A stretch of DNA of 64,000 bases from Pedobacter frigoris (GCF_005116445.1 NZ_SWBQ01000003.1:310001-374000); one strand, 5' to 3'. Counted from the first letter of the stretch, positions 28,949 to 37,388 are shown. The notes: generated by a model not told the origin, from the letters alone. Made by a program: numbers and translations.

Positions 28949-28973
28949 CAGCTAATTTATAGTTAGCGTAATT

Positions 28974-28999
28974 GTCGGGGTGGCAGTACGCCGAACCTA
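28974..28999 (-). pseudogene. Remnant of a tRNA-Pro 3' end
   Basis: GTCGGGGTGGCAG is identical to the 3' end of both tRNA-Pro genes, and CGAACCTAC of the T-arm follows with 1 extra base and several changes in the T-loop. The D-arm and anticodon arm are missing. It cannot be a functional tRNA. It is best read as an old attachment-site duplicate or a half-deleted tRNA gene. Confidence 0.75.
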
Positions 29000-29003
29000 C
29001 AAC

Positions 29004-29619
29004 ATAAGCATCTTATTTCTAACCATTTACAACCTCTTAAAAGATCAGGATATAGATTAGGGTATAAATCATTTCAAATCAAGTCAGCACAATCTATTTC
29101 ATTAATTGTTTAACTATTGTCCCATAGTAAATTATAAAGAAACACTTCCTTGTTGACCTAAAGATAGGTGTTTGAATTCATTTTGCAAAATAATGTTCTA
29201 ATTTAAGAATTGATGATTATACTAACTATGTTTAACAATACACAAATTATAAAACACTATAAAACAAAACGCCATCAAAGCCAGTCATCAGGCCATTTTT
29301 CTTCACATTGCCATTAGGATTAATTTAACCAGTGTCATAGGTCTGTCCTCCTTATCTGTTTTTTAATGATTAAAACTTATAAATTAATTAAACTCAGAAC
29401 TTCGTGTTCGTACCAGATATATCCAATGAAATGCCAAAGCTGTTTCAAGCCGAATGAGCTGAAAATTTTGCAGAAAAAATGAAAAAATTTCAGGATCGAA
29501 TGTCAAAAATTCATATTACGGGCTTAAATGTCTATTCCTAAAACAAAACGCCCAGCTGTTGGTTATCAACTGATAACATTTCTTACACCTTTCATGGGAG
29601 ATTCAAATAATAGAGCAAT
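29004..29619. other. AT-rich intergenic region, no gene seen
   Basis: About 615 bases between the tRNA-Pro remnant and the YtxH-domain gene. It is AT-rich, with stops in every frame and no recognisable protein fragment, RNA or long repeat. The last 100 bases should contain the promoter of the small plus-strand genes. Confidence 0.55.
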
Positions 29620-29883
29620 ATGAAAAATTCATCAAACATACTCATTGGTTTGCTGGCAGGCTTAGCCGCAGGTGCAGCCCTTGGACTACTCATCGCGCCT
29701 GAAAGCGGAACAGAGACCAGGGACAAATTAAGCCGGTCACTAAACGACTTGGGCGAATCCATTAAAGACAAAGCAGCAGCAGAAATTGAAAAACTCGCCT
29801 CCATGAAGGAAGACCTAGTCGGAAAATTCACCGGTCAGGCTGAAGAATTCCAGAAGAACCAAAACTATACTCCAAACGCCTAA
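29620..29883 (+). CDS. YtxH-domain small membrane protein
   Basis: 87 aa. One glycine-rich hydrophobic segment (about residues 8-26) is followed by the YtxH hallmark APESGTETRDKL and a charged amphipathic tail (EIEKLASMKEDLVGKFTGQA). YtxH-type proteins are small, often stress-induced, membrane-anchored proteins of unknown biochemical role. The start ATG at 29620 fits. It is followed 11 nt later by another small gene, so they likely form one transcript. Confidence 0.8.
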   Translation: MKNSSNILIGLLAGLAAGAALGLLIAPESGTETRDKLSRSLNDLGESIKDKAAAEIEKLASMKEDLVGKFTGQAEEFQKNQNYTPNA

Positions 29884-29894
29884 ATAGCGAACAA

Positions 29895-30296
29895 ATGAAA
29901 ACAACCCTCAGGCTCAAAAACCTGGACGAACTCAAAGCCATGCAAGCCAACCTGAAAGCAGAACAGGTCATCCTGCAGAAGGAAATTGTTAGCCAAGGAA
30001 AAAGCGCGCTAATTAGCCTGCCAATGAAAAGTTTATTAAAGCCCGCTGATCCTTTTAAAATGCTCAAAGTTAACGGAAAGATCAATCTGCCCGCCAAAGT
30101 GTTTTCCTACCTGCTTCCGCAAATTATAAACAGAACATTATTCAAACGCTCGGGCTTCCTGACCAAAATAATTATGGCGCTGACAGCAAAGAAAATCGGA
30201 AAACGCATCGGCCCAAAAATTGTAGCGTGGTTACAGGGCATTATGGAAAGATATTACCCAAAAGCAAACAGGCAACAACCAAAACGATTGAATTGA
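29895..30296 (+). CDS. Conserved-looking small basic protein, unknown
   Basis: 133 aa, lysine-rich (predicted strongly basic), with an N-terminal helix likely to form a coiled coil (residues 8-38, LDELKAMQANLKAEQVILQK) and a more hydrophobic central part (about 65-105). I recognise no family. It follows the YtxH gene by 11 nt and may work with it at the membrane, as often seen for small envelope-stress gene pairs. Confidence 0.65.
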   Translation: MKTTLRLKNLDELKAMQANLKAEQVILQKEIVSQGKSALISLPMKSLLKPADPFKMLKVNGKINLPAKVFSYLLPQIINRTLFKRSGFLTKIIMALTAKKIGKRIGPKIVAWLQGIMERYYPKANRQQPKRLN

Positions 30297-30382
30297 TCTT
30301 AAGAATAGCCCAAGCATAACCTACCTAGCCAGATAACTTAAAATGCAGAACATTGCTTTGCAAGCAGAAAAATATAACTACA

Positions 30383-30613
30383 ATGGAAAAACAAGCAACA
30401 AGCATCACCCCGGATTTACAACAGTTTATAGACACCTTCCAACCCAACAAATTTAAACTGATGGCCCGCGGCATAGAAGTCAGAGGCATCAACAACATGC
30501 ACAACACCATCACCCAGGCCAAGAACCTGATAGAAAAATTAGGGCTTAAACTCATCATTCAGCACAATGCAGAAATGCTCAGTTATGGTGGCTTTGAAGT
30601 CAACAACAGGTAA
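30383..30613 (+). CDS. Small soluble protein, unknown
   Basis: 76 aa from the ATG at 30383 (MEKQATSITPDLQQFIDTF). The frame can be extended ten codons upstream, but these codons look non-coding. The protein seems a compact alpha/beta fold without signal peptide or Cys. No family recognised. It lies 86 nt below the previous small gene on the same strand. Confidence 0.55.
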   Translation: MEKQATSITPDLQQFIDTFQPNKFKLMARGIEVRGINNMHNTITQAKNLIEKLGLKLIIQHNAEMLSYGGFEVNNR

Positions 30614-30743
30614 TCAAAAATTATATTGATACAGATGCAACTGATCATCTCAGCAGAAGAAATTGATTTCAGCACCTCAATTCGTTATTATTGCTGAAAA
30701 TTGAGCATGCATCAAACTCAAAGCCGATGAAAATATTCACCTG

Positions 30744-31319
30744 TTGATTACCGTCATTTTATTAATCGGTGCCTGCAAAAACAAAAAGGCTGCTGATCAG
30801 TTAGGGCAAGCAACCGCGGTAACGAAAAATCAGCACCTTCAACCTAAAGCTCAAATCCATACCGACACCTTGCAGTTCATCTACTTTGAAGGAAATTTCG
30901 ATTATTGGTCCTGCATATTCCTCAATTCCTCAAAAGATACCATTACCCTGGTAACCGACAGTATGATCGCCGACAGTTTTAAAAACAAGTTATTCGAAGT
31001 CAAATGGTTTACCGACACGCTCGTCCAAGCTGGTGACAACGACAGCAAATTCGCCGCAAACCGCATGTCGCAATTCAGACCTATCAAAGGAAAACCATTT
31101 GTAGCACCCATCACCGAAGAACAGATTTTACAGGATGTCAGGAACATACCAGAAGTGCAAAGCCTGCCACATTTCTATTTGATTGATTGCAGTTGCAGGC
31201 AGGTAATTGGCACCAACCAACCAAGGCTGTGCGGCATACCATTTTGTGGCTTTTTCTGCAGGCCACCTGCCTTTTACCGGCTGACTGTAGTCTATTTGCT
31301 GAGCAAAAGAATCTGTTAA
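30744..31319 (+). CDS. Truncated lipoprotein gene with foreign tail
   Basis: The open frame codes for 191 aa. It begins with a lipoprotein-type signal (ITVILLIGAC) from a TTG codon. An ATG 17 nt upstream (30727, MKIFTC) is out of frame by one base and may be the original start. Residues to about 138 (up to IPEVQSL) read as a natural secreted domain. Beyond about 31160 the frame runs antisense through the beginning of a glycosidase gene and is Cys-rich nonsense. The true gene is therefore cut at its 3' end. No function recognised. Confidence 0.55.
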   Translation: MITVILLIGACKNKKAADQLGQATAVTKNQHLQPKAQIHTDTLQFIYFEGNFDYWSCIFLNSSKDTITLVTDSMIADSFKNKLFEVKWFTDTLVQAGDNDSKFAANRMSQFRPIKGKPFVAPITEEQILQDVRNIPEVQSLPHFYLIDCSCRQVIGTNQPRLCGIPFCGFFCRPPAFYRLTVVYLLSKRIC

Positions 31320-31361
31320 ACCTAGTGTTAACATTAAAAATGTAAGAATATGAAATTTCAT
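31128..31361 (-). pseudogene. 5' fragment of an exported glycosidase
   Basis: The frame has 77 codons. Residues 1-20 are a signal peptide (LMLTLGLTDSFAQ), followed by RWPAEKATKWYAAQPWLVGA and NYLPATAINQIEMWQA. This is the typical start of Bacteroidota TIM-barrel glycosidases annotated as cellulase-family or 1,4-beta-xylanase proteins. After about 31160 the frame is unrelated sequence, so only the first ~67 residues survive. It is 23 nt downstream of three sulfatase genes on the same strand and was presumably part of that operon. Confidence 0.65.
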
Positions 31362-31384
31362 AAAGAGTAATTTTAAATGATGTA

Positions 31385-32758
31385 TTAATTTTTAATGAGC
31401 CAGTCTTTCGGTGCTTTGAACCCTTTTCGCCCTTTATCGTAAGGGGCTACTGCCATCTCCGGCTTGATGGAATCAAAACTTTTAGTGAGGTTTAACAATT
31501 GTTTAAAAACCTCCGGCTTGCTTTTTTTGATATTATGTTTTTCTGCAGGATCTTCAATGATGTTAAACAGGGCCGGTTCGGTCAACTTCATCGCAGGATT
31601 ACCATTGTTCGCCAAAACAATTTTCCAGGGACTACTGATGAGACTACCATAGCCCAAATACAGACTTCTGTTAATTTGGCTTTGTTTCCCAAGTAGCACC
31701 GGTGACATATCGACTCCGTCAAAAGGTTTATGGTTTTTAGATGGGGCTCCGGTAATGCCTATAAGCGTGGGCAATATGTCTACATAACCCATTACCTGTT
31801 CTGTCTTTGTACCACCTTTTAATTTGGCAGGCCATTTCACAATAGCTGCTGCCCTAACCCCTCCATCCCATTCCTGAAACTTATGGCCCTTCAACTCACC
31901 ACTTGATCCTCCTCCGGAAACATTTGCTCCATTATCACTGAAAAACAGAACAATAGTATTCTGATCTTTTTTCATCGCTTTCAATGAACTCAAAATACGA
32001 CCAATTCCACGGTCCATGCTAGTTACCATTGTAGCATAAATTTGTCGATCCGTGGGCTTTTCAGTAGAATATCCATAAGCCTTAAGATCTTCAGGTTTTG
32101 CCTGTAAAGGAGTATGGGGTGCATTATAAGCCACATACATAAAAAAAGGTTTGTCGCCGGCGTTTTGTATCACTTCAACTGCCTTATCGCTCACCAAATC
32201 TGTACTGTAACCTTTGTCGGTGCTTGTTTTTTCATTATCATGCCAATCTAACTCCCCCTCGCGCAAATGGGTAAAGTAATCTATAGCCCCATTATAATGC
32301 CCGTAAAATTTGGTAAACCCACGCTGAAGAGGAAGATAAACACGCTGGGCATGACCAAGATGCCACTTACCCAATGCTACGCGATTTTGATACCCTGCAT
32401 CTTTTAAGAAAACCGGTAAAAACCGCTCAGCGGTATCTACACCGAATTCACTCCAGGGAGGTATTACCGTTTCGCGCAAACCAAACCGGTTGGGATATCT
32501 TCCGGTCATTAGTCCGGCTCTCGTAGGGGAGCAAACCGGAGCCGTATAAAAGCGACTTAAGATTACACCTTCCTTAGCCAACTGATCAAGATTAGGCGTT
32601 TTTATTTCGCTGCCATGGAAGCCAAGATCTCCCCAGCCTAAGTCATCTGCCAGTATGATGATAATATTGGGCTTATCTAATCGAACTTGAGCGAATGCGC
32701 TAAAAATACATCCGACAAAAAATAGAAGCCAGCAAGTTTTTAATGGAAGTGTTTTCAT
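31385..32758 (-). CDS. Sulfatase 1 (formylglycine type)
   Basis: Exported sulfatase of the S1 (alkaline-phosphatase-like) group, 457 aa. Signal peptide to about residue 24. Metal-binding DD at 38-39 (ILADDLGWGDLGF), then the maturation motif CSPTR with Cys76, which must be converted to formylglycine, inside APVCSPTRAGLMTGRYPNR. GKWHLG and FFSDNGA complete the active site. It should remove sulfate esters from glycans. Last intact gene of a three-sulfatase operon; the stop is 23 nt from the truncated glycosidase start. Confidence 0.93.
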   Translation of the reverse strand: MKTLPLKTCWLLFFVGCIFSAFAQVRLDKPNIIIILADDLGWGDLGFHGSEIKTPNLDQLAKEGVILSRFYTAPVCSPTRAGLMTGRYPNRFGLRETVIPPWSEFGVDTAERFLPVFLKDAGYQNRVALGKWHLGHAQRVYLPLQRGFTKFYGHYNGAIDYFTHLREGELDWHDNEKTSTDKGYSTDLVSDKAVEVIQNAGDKPFFMYVAYNAPHTPLQAKPEDLKAYGYSTEKPTDRQIYATMVTSMDRGIGRILSSLKAMKKDQNTIVLFFSDNGANVSGGGSSGELKGHKFQEWDGGVRAAAIVKWPAKLKGGTKTEQVMGYVDILPTLIGITGAPSKNHKPFDGVDMSPVLLGKQSQINRSLYLGYGSLISSPWKIVLANNGNPAMKLTEPALFNIIEDPAEKHNIKKSKPEVFKQLLNLTKSFDSIKPEMAVAPYDKGRKGFKAPKDWLIKN

Positions 32759-32782
32759 ATCATCAATGCTATTTGAACCCGA

Positions 32783-34144
32783 TTATTTTAAACGTGGTAA
32801 GCTTTTCCACCAGTCATTCAGCTCTCGTTTAAGCTTGTTGGTAATGGCGAGATTATCGTTACTTAAATTGGTGGTCTCTTTTTTGTCTTTTACAATATTG
32901 TAAAGCTGAACATCGGTGCCATCACTGTTCATCAACAGTTTCCATTCACCTGAGCGTACTGCAAGATTGGGACTTTTATCAACAGGTTTTGGATACTTGT
33001 AGGCGATCTTGTTACGTCCATATTCCCAGAACATCGCCTTTTTACGAAGTGAAGGTTTTCCTGTGAAAACAGTACTGCGATCTATTCCATCACCTTCGTA
33101 GTCCGATGTAACATTCACTCCGGCCATTTTAGCTAATGAGGGCAATAAATCTACCGAGTTTACCTCTGAACGATCATCTGACTTACCATTAGGTATTTTG
33201 CCAGGCCAGCTGATAATAAAAGGCATTCGTGTCCCACCTTCATACAGGGAAAGCTTGGAGCCTCTCAAACCTCCGTTTCTGCTCCCTCTGAAACTGGGAA
33301 GCGCGCCATTGTCACTTGTAAATAAGATAATGGTATTGTCCAGTTCTCCCATTTTCTGTAATCCCTCAACCAGTCGCCCAATCTGTACATCCAATTCTTT
33401 CAAGACCCTTTTAAATGCCTCTTCATCTTCATGTCCTAAGGGGAATTTTCCGGTATAACCGTCACCCAAATAAGGCACCCAAGGGGTATGCACATCGTCT
33501 GGCCAAAGATTAACAAAACAAGGCTGACCTTTATGCTTTTCTATAAATGCCAAACTGCGGTCAACAAAATACCTGGTTCTGTCCCAGCGTTTAATGCTGT
33601 CCTTTTCTGACCAGATCCAGTTAGTGGCTGTCAGCAGCGAATCCGGATCCGGACTTTCATAAGTGCTTGCATGTTCGTCGAAGCCATACTTTTCAAAGCC
33701 GGGAGCATTCTTAACATCTCTTCCGCCACCCATATGCCATTTACCGAAGTGCCCTGTTGCATAACCTGCAGTTTGGAAAAACCTGGCCATGGAGGGGGCT
33801 TCAGGCGACAAAAAGTCTGCCTGTTCCGCATCTTTATTATGTTTTTTATTATCCAGATAGGTACTAAAATTCCATCTTCCAGGATACATACCAGTTAACA
33901 TACTTACCCTAGATGGCGAACAGATTGGCGCACCACTATAATACTGATTTAACTTCAATCCATTCTCGGCAAGTCGGTCGATATTGGGTGTCGGAACAAA
34001 ATTTCCTCCAAAAGTACTGATGTCGCTAAAACCCATATCATCTGTAAGGATAATAATAACATTGGGTTTCCTGCTTTGCGCATAGCCCTGGAATAAGTAT
34101 GTCGTAAAGAACATTACCGGAATTACAAATTTTATGATGTTCAT
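32783..34144 (-). CDS. Sulfatase 2 (formylglycine type)
   Basis: Exported S1-type sulfatase, 453 aa. Signal peptide to about residue 22 (GYAQ). DD at 35-36 (ILTDDMGFSDIS), maturation motif CSPSR with Cys75 (GAPICSPSRVSMLTGMYPGR), GKWHMGGG and FTSDNGA are present. The variant CSPSR is within the C-x-P-x-R consensus. It starts 1 nt past the stop of sulfatase 3 and ends 24 nt before sulfatase 1. It shares limited identity with its neighbours, so the three probably attack different linkages. Confidence 0.93.
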   Translation of the reverse strand: MNIIKFVIPVMFFTTYLFQGYAQSRKPNVIIILTDDMGFSDISTFGGNFVPTPNIDRLAENGLKLNQYYSGAPICSPSRVSMLTGMYPGRWNFSTYLDNKKHNKDAEQADFLSPEAPSMARFFQTAGYATGHFGKWHMGGGRDVKNAPGFEKYGFDEHASTYESPDPDSLLTATNWIWSEKDSIKRWDRTRYFVDRSLAFIEKHKGQPCFVNLWPDDVHTPWVPYLGDGYTGKFPLGHEDEEAFKRVLKELDVQIGRLVEGLQKMGELDNTIILFTSDNGALPSFRGSRNGGLRGSKLSLYEGGTRMPFIISWPGKIPNGKSDDRSEVNSVDLLPSLAKMAGVNVTSDYEGDGIDRSTVFTGKPSLRKKAMFWEYGRNKIAYKYPKPVDKSPNLAVRSGEWKLLMNSDGTDVQLYNIVKDKKETTNLSNDNLAITNKLKRELNDWWKSLPRLK

Positions 34145-34145
34145 A

Positions 34146-35558
34146 TCAGTGTTTAGTTTGATTCTTAGGTTGACGGCTCAGGGCATCCATTTCAGTTGCA
34201 AGGCCCTTATCATTTTGTTGTTTCATGAAGTCGGATAGCTTTTCCTGCAGCTCTTTTTTAGCAACAGCATATTCAGGATCGGCTGCAAGGTTATACAAAT
34301 TGAAAGGATCCTTGATCACATCATAAAACTCCTCTTCCGGTCGTTTTAAATAAAAATTAGCCCGCTCGTAATTAGTCGTCATCCATTCCCTGAATAAAAC
34401 GGAATTGGTTAGTGTGTTTTGAAACTCGCTTTTATAATTCAAATTATGAATGTACAGGAACTTATTGCTCCTCGCGGATCGGATTCCATAGGCTTCACTG
34501 CCCCTGATGAGTCCCCTGGTAGTCATTTCAGCAAACACATAATCCCTGACATGGCTGCCTGATCCTGTCAGGATATTTTTAAAACTCCTCCCATCAAAAC
34601 CCATATTCTCCATGCCGTCTTTCGAACCAGTGTTTACTTTCAAAGGGTCAGCTCCTGCAATATCGATTAGTGTTGGCGTGATATCTGAATATTGGAGCAT
34701 GGCCGCATTCCGGGTACCAGGCTTGATCTTTCCAGGCCACCGCGCAATGATGCCAGATCGCAATCCCTGGTCATATAACGTCCATTTTGAAAATGGAAAG
34801 GAATTGCCCTGTTCTGTGGCAAAAATAACCACTGTATTATCTTTTTCTCCAGAGCGGTCTACCATGTCCAGGCAAACCCCTACCAAACTATCTAAATAAG
34901 TGATTTCAGCAAAATACTTCGCCATTCGGCTGCGCGTAGTCCGCGTATCCACCATATTTGGGTTTAGTTTAATTTTTGCTGGATCATAAGCCTTTTGGTT
35001 ACCCCTGTTCCAGGGTTCATGTGGCTGGTTGCTGGTAAACATCAGAAAATAAGGCTTACCTTTAGATTTGCGGATATAGTCCTCCGCTTTACTCAATTCC
35101 ACATCTTTCCCGTATCCCATATCGCCATCTCTCCCTCCCAGATATTCAAACGGAAAGGCAGACTCAGGCGCGTAGTGTTTTTTACCTATCAGTGCCGCTC
35201 TATAACCCAGCTCCTTCAAATAAACAGGTAGGGTCTTAATCCCATCATAAATCATCGTGTGATTGGGATACGCACCGTTTCTCACCGGCCCAAGTCCTGT
35301 AAGTAAGGACTGTCTGGTCGGCGAACAGACTGGTACCATATTGAACATATTGTCGAGACAAACCCCTTCCTTCGCGAGCCGGGTAAGATTGGGTGTATAA
35401 ACCTGTGTACTCCCATAAGGACCTATATCTCCCATGGTTAGGTCATCTGCCATAATAAAAATAATATTTGGCGGACGATCCTTTACCGGAGATTTAAATG
35501 AAAAGCCTGCTGTACAAAGCAAGGCAGCACAAACAATCTTAATTTCTTTATGCATCAT
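34146..35558 (-). CDS. Sulfatase 3 (formylglycine type)
   Basis: Exported S1-type sulfatase, 470 aa. Signal peptide with core IVCAALLCTAGFSF. DD at 38-39 (IMADDLTMGDIG), CSPTR with Cys78 (MVPVCSPTRQSLLTGLG), then GKKHYAPE in place of the common GKWHxG and FATEQGN in place of SDNGA, so it belongs to a more distant subgroup. First gene of the sulfatase operon. The start is 12 nt below the stop of a short SMI1/KNR4-like fragment, leaving no room for a normal promoter region of its own. Confidence 0.92.
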   Translation of the reverse strand: MMHKEIKIVCAALLCTAGFSFKSPVKDRPPNIIFIMADDLTMGDIGPYGSTQVYTPNLTRLAKEGVCLDNMFNMVPVCSPTRQSLLTGLGPVRNGAYPNHTMIYDGIKTLPVYLKELGYRAALIGKKHYAPESAFPFEYLGGRDGDMGYGKDVELSKAEDYIRKSKGKPYFLMFTSNQPHEPWNRGNQKAYDPAKIKLNPNMVDTRTTRSRMAKYFAEITYLDSLVGVCLDMVDRSGEKDNTVVIFATEQGNSFPFSKWTLYDQGLRSGIIARWPGKIKPGTRNAAMLQYSDITPTLIDIAGADPLKVNTGSKDGMENMGFDGRSFKNILTGSGSHVRDYVFAEMTTRGLIRGSEAYGIRSARSNKFLYIHNLNYKSEFQNTLTNSVLFREWMTTNYERANFYLKRPEEEFYDVIKDPFNLYNLAADPEYAVAKKELQEKLSDFMKQQNDKGLATEMDALSRQPKNQTKH

Positions 35559-35570
35559 TGTTCCTGTTTT

Positions 35571-35753
35571 TTAACATATACCAAATCGTGCTCCATTTGT
35601 AAATTCCAGAAATTCGGAATAAGCGCCTATTTTTTCAATCGCCATATCGTCGATCTTAATCCCAGGCTTTAATTGGGCGAAAATAATACTGTTCGTATCT
35701 TTATCTAGTTCATTATTAACCAGTTTTAATATTTGAAGAAGTTTTGTATTCAT
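35571..35753 (-). pseudogene. SMI1/KNR4-like N-terminal fragment
   Basis: 60 aa without signal peptide. The end, AYSEFLEFTNGARFGIC, resembles the start of SMI1/KNR4 (SUKH) domains, where a xxFLxxxNGGxFG motif is typical. SUKH proteins are usually 130-180 aa and often act as immunity proteins to secreted toxins. The frame stops right after this motif and only 12 nt later the first sulfatase begins. It is most likely a truncated gene at a rearrangement point. Confidence 0.5.
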
Positions 35754-35853
35754 TTTTTATTACCGATATTGCATTCAAGCCTTTCTCCTATAAGTTTACG
35801 AACTTTACCATAGATATCCAATTCACTATCATATATTTTTCCTCTCTTTCTTT

Positions 35854-36013
35854 TCAGACAAAATCCCCAATATCAAAGTCACGGCAGATCATTTTTCTAC
35901 GAATCGGAAGAACCGGAATCCGTTCCGGTAGGCAGTTGTCCAGCAACGCTGCTATCTTGCGCGAGGCCCCTCCATCGAGTCTTCCAGAAGGCTGAACATA
36001 TCCGTCCCCTATA
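35854..36013 (-). pseudogene. Possible C-terminal remnant of a nucleotide-sugar epimerase-like gene
   Basis: An open minus-strand stretch of about 53 codons without a start codon ends at 35854. Its sequence (QPSGRLDGGASRKIAALLDN) faintly recalls the end of UDP-GlcNAc 2-epimerases, where WDGxAxxKI is seen. This is a weak resemblance read by eye. The rest of the 410-nt gap between 35754 and 36167 shows no gene. Confidence 0.22.
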
Positions 36014-36167
36014 TTTTATGGACTATATCGATCACTTTCAGGTTAAAGAACTCCCGGTTTCTATATATCTAACCAGAATAATTAGCAGAAAATCCGATTT
36101 GAAACCGGACAACCCATTAGCGCATTTTATGGTTTAGTTTTTGCTACTTAGGGACAAAAAAACCACT

Positions 36168-36875
36168 ATGAAAACAAACACTGCCCTTGCAAATATATTT
36201 TTCGTCCTAACCCTCACTGCTTCAATATCCAGCTGCGGATCTGGTGATCAAAAACAGGAAACAACCACCGATACGACTGCCACCACAACAGCAGTTACTG
36301 CAGATCAACCTGCAGGCAGCACAGAAACATTTAAAGAATTTGACTGGAATACCGTTCCCGATCGACAGCAGCAATCGGTGCTTTCCCATACATCAGCGCT
36401 CCTGATGGCTTTTATGTGCAGGAAAAAGATGGACAGCTTCAACGAAATGGCACAGAACCAGCTTAAGGCAGCAGACTACAGCATCAAAGAGACTGGGGAA
36501 ACAAGTATCGTAGCGGGATATAACTGTAGCAAAAGCATATATACTTTAAAAAAGCCGGTTCCGGCAAATAACACCACAGGTGCCATTCCAGCCCCATCGG
36601 TTTACCAGCTTGAAGTCTGGACTTCGACAGAGATGCCTAAGTCAGTAAACTTTCTGCACCCGCTGTACATCAAAGAAGACGCCGGCATCGTGAAAATCAT
36701 GATCCAGTATGAAAAAGAAAGCCCGCTTAAATTCTTATACGAATTTACAAAAGTAGAAAACAGAGCAGTAACAGCTAAGGAAATGCAGATTCAGAAAACC
36801 GCAAAAATCCACGACTTTGGAAAAGACAAGATGACGGTTGGCATGCAGATGATGGGCATTGTTTTTGGGATGTAG
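36168..36875 (+). CDS. Lipoprotein, DUF4412-like
   Basis: 235 aa from the ATG at 36168. A lipoprotein signal ends in SSC (Cys23), followed by a Thr-rich linker (about residues 28-50) and a beta-rich domain. The stretch KETGETSIVAGYNCSKSIYT and the following YQLEVWTSTEMPKSVNF recall DUF4412-type proteins of Bacteroidota. The frame extends 9 codons upstream but without a signal. It is a single-gene unit followed by a hairpin. Function unknown. Confidence 0.7.
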   Translation: MKTNTALANIFFVLTLTASISSCGSGDQKQETTTDTTATTTAVTADQPAGSTETFKEFDWNTVPDRQQQSVLSHTSALLMAFMCRKKMDSFNEMAQNQLKAADYSIKETGETSIVAGYNCSKSIYTLKKPVPANNTTGAIPAPSVYQLEVWTSTEMPKSVNFLHPLYIKEDAGIVKIMIQYEKESPLKFLYEFTKVENRAVTAKEMQIQKTAKIHDFGKDKMTVGMQMMGIVFGM

Positions 36876-36899
36876 CCAATACGATATTCACATTACAAG

Positions 36900-36927
36900 G
36901 TTGTAGACTGCATTGCCAGTCTACAAC
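36900..36927 (+). terminator. Hairpin after the DUF4412-like lipoprotein gene
   Basis: Perfect 11-bp stem GTTGTAGACTG/CAGTCTACAAC with a 6-nt loop, 24 nt past the stop codon. Only two T bases follow directly, so it is a moderate terminator candidate. Confidence 0.6.
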
Positions 36928-37078
36928 TTATACTTGCCTCAATTGCTTTTCGGCTCAGCATCCAGCGCCCTCTACTTACCTTTAACTTAAATTGCCAGAG
37001 ATATTTACAGAACTCAGCCTGGAGCAGTGGAGAAAACAAGAACAGTAAAGAAAGCAACATTTAAATCGACATAAAGCG

Positions 37079-37375
37079 ATGAACAGCACAAAATTCATTT
37101 TGAAACTATTTTTTCTTATCGTCCCCTTCATCATCCTCAGTCTTGTCTTACATGATGGCGGTTCAGGTGGCAGTATCGGCGGCGGAGGCTATGATCTATC
37201 CGGCCTGGTTTACGGCTTACTGCTCTTTGCCGTCGTCATCATATGGCTGATCTGGATGCTCATCAGTTATTCTATCAGCAAGAACGCAACAGATAAAAAA
37301 TTGCACTTAAAATTGCTGCTTATAGGCTTAACCGCACTTGTCGCAGCCTGGTTCATCACCCCCAGGATGTTCTAA
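37079..37375 (+). CDS. Small three-helix membrane protein, unknown
   Basis: 98 aa with three hydrophobic segments (about residues 7-24, 43-66 and 77-95) and a glycine/serine-rich loop between the first two (DGGSGGSIGGGGYD). No family recognised. It converges with the minus-strand gene ending at 37389, 13 nt away. Confidence 0.6.
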   Translation: MNSTKFILKLFFLIVPFIILSLVLHDGGSGGSIGGGGYDLSGLVYGLLLFAVVIIWLIWMLISYSISKNATDKKLHLKLLLIGLTALVAAWFITPRMF

Positions 37376-37388
37376 AACACAGGTTCGA

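Noticed and set aside
29592..30097. Minus-strand frames across the YtxH and following gene
   Set aside because: They are antisense to better plus-strand genes; the plus strand has the YtxH motif and regular gene spacing.
36130..36167. Nine-codon upstream extension of the DUF4412-like lipoprotein
   Set aside because: Starting at 36141 would bury the signal peptide; the ATG at 36168 gives a standard lipoprotein signal.
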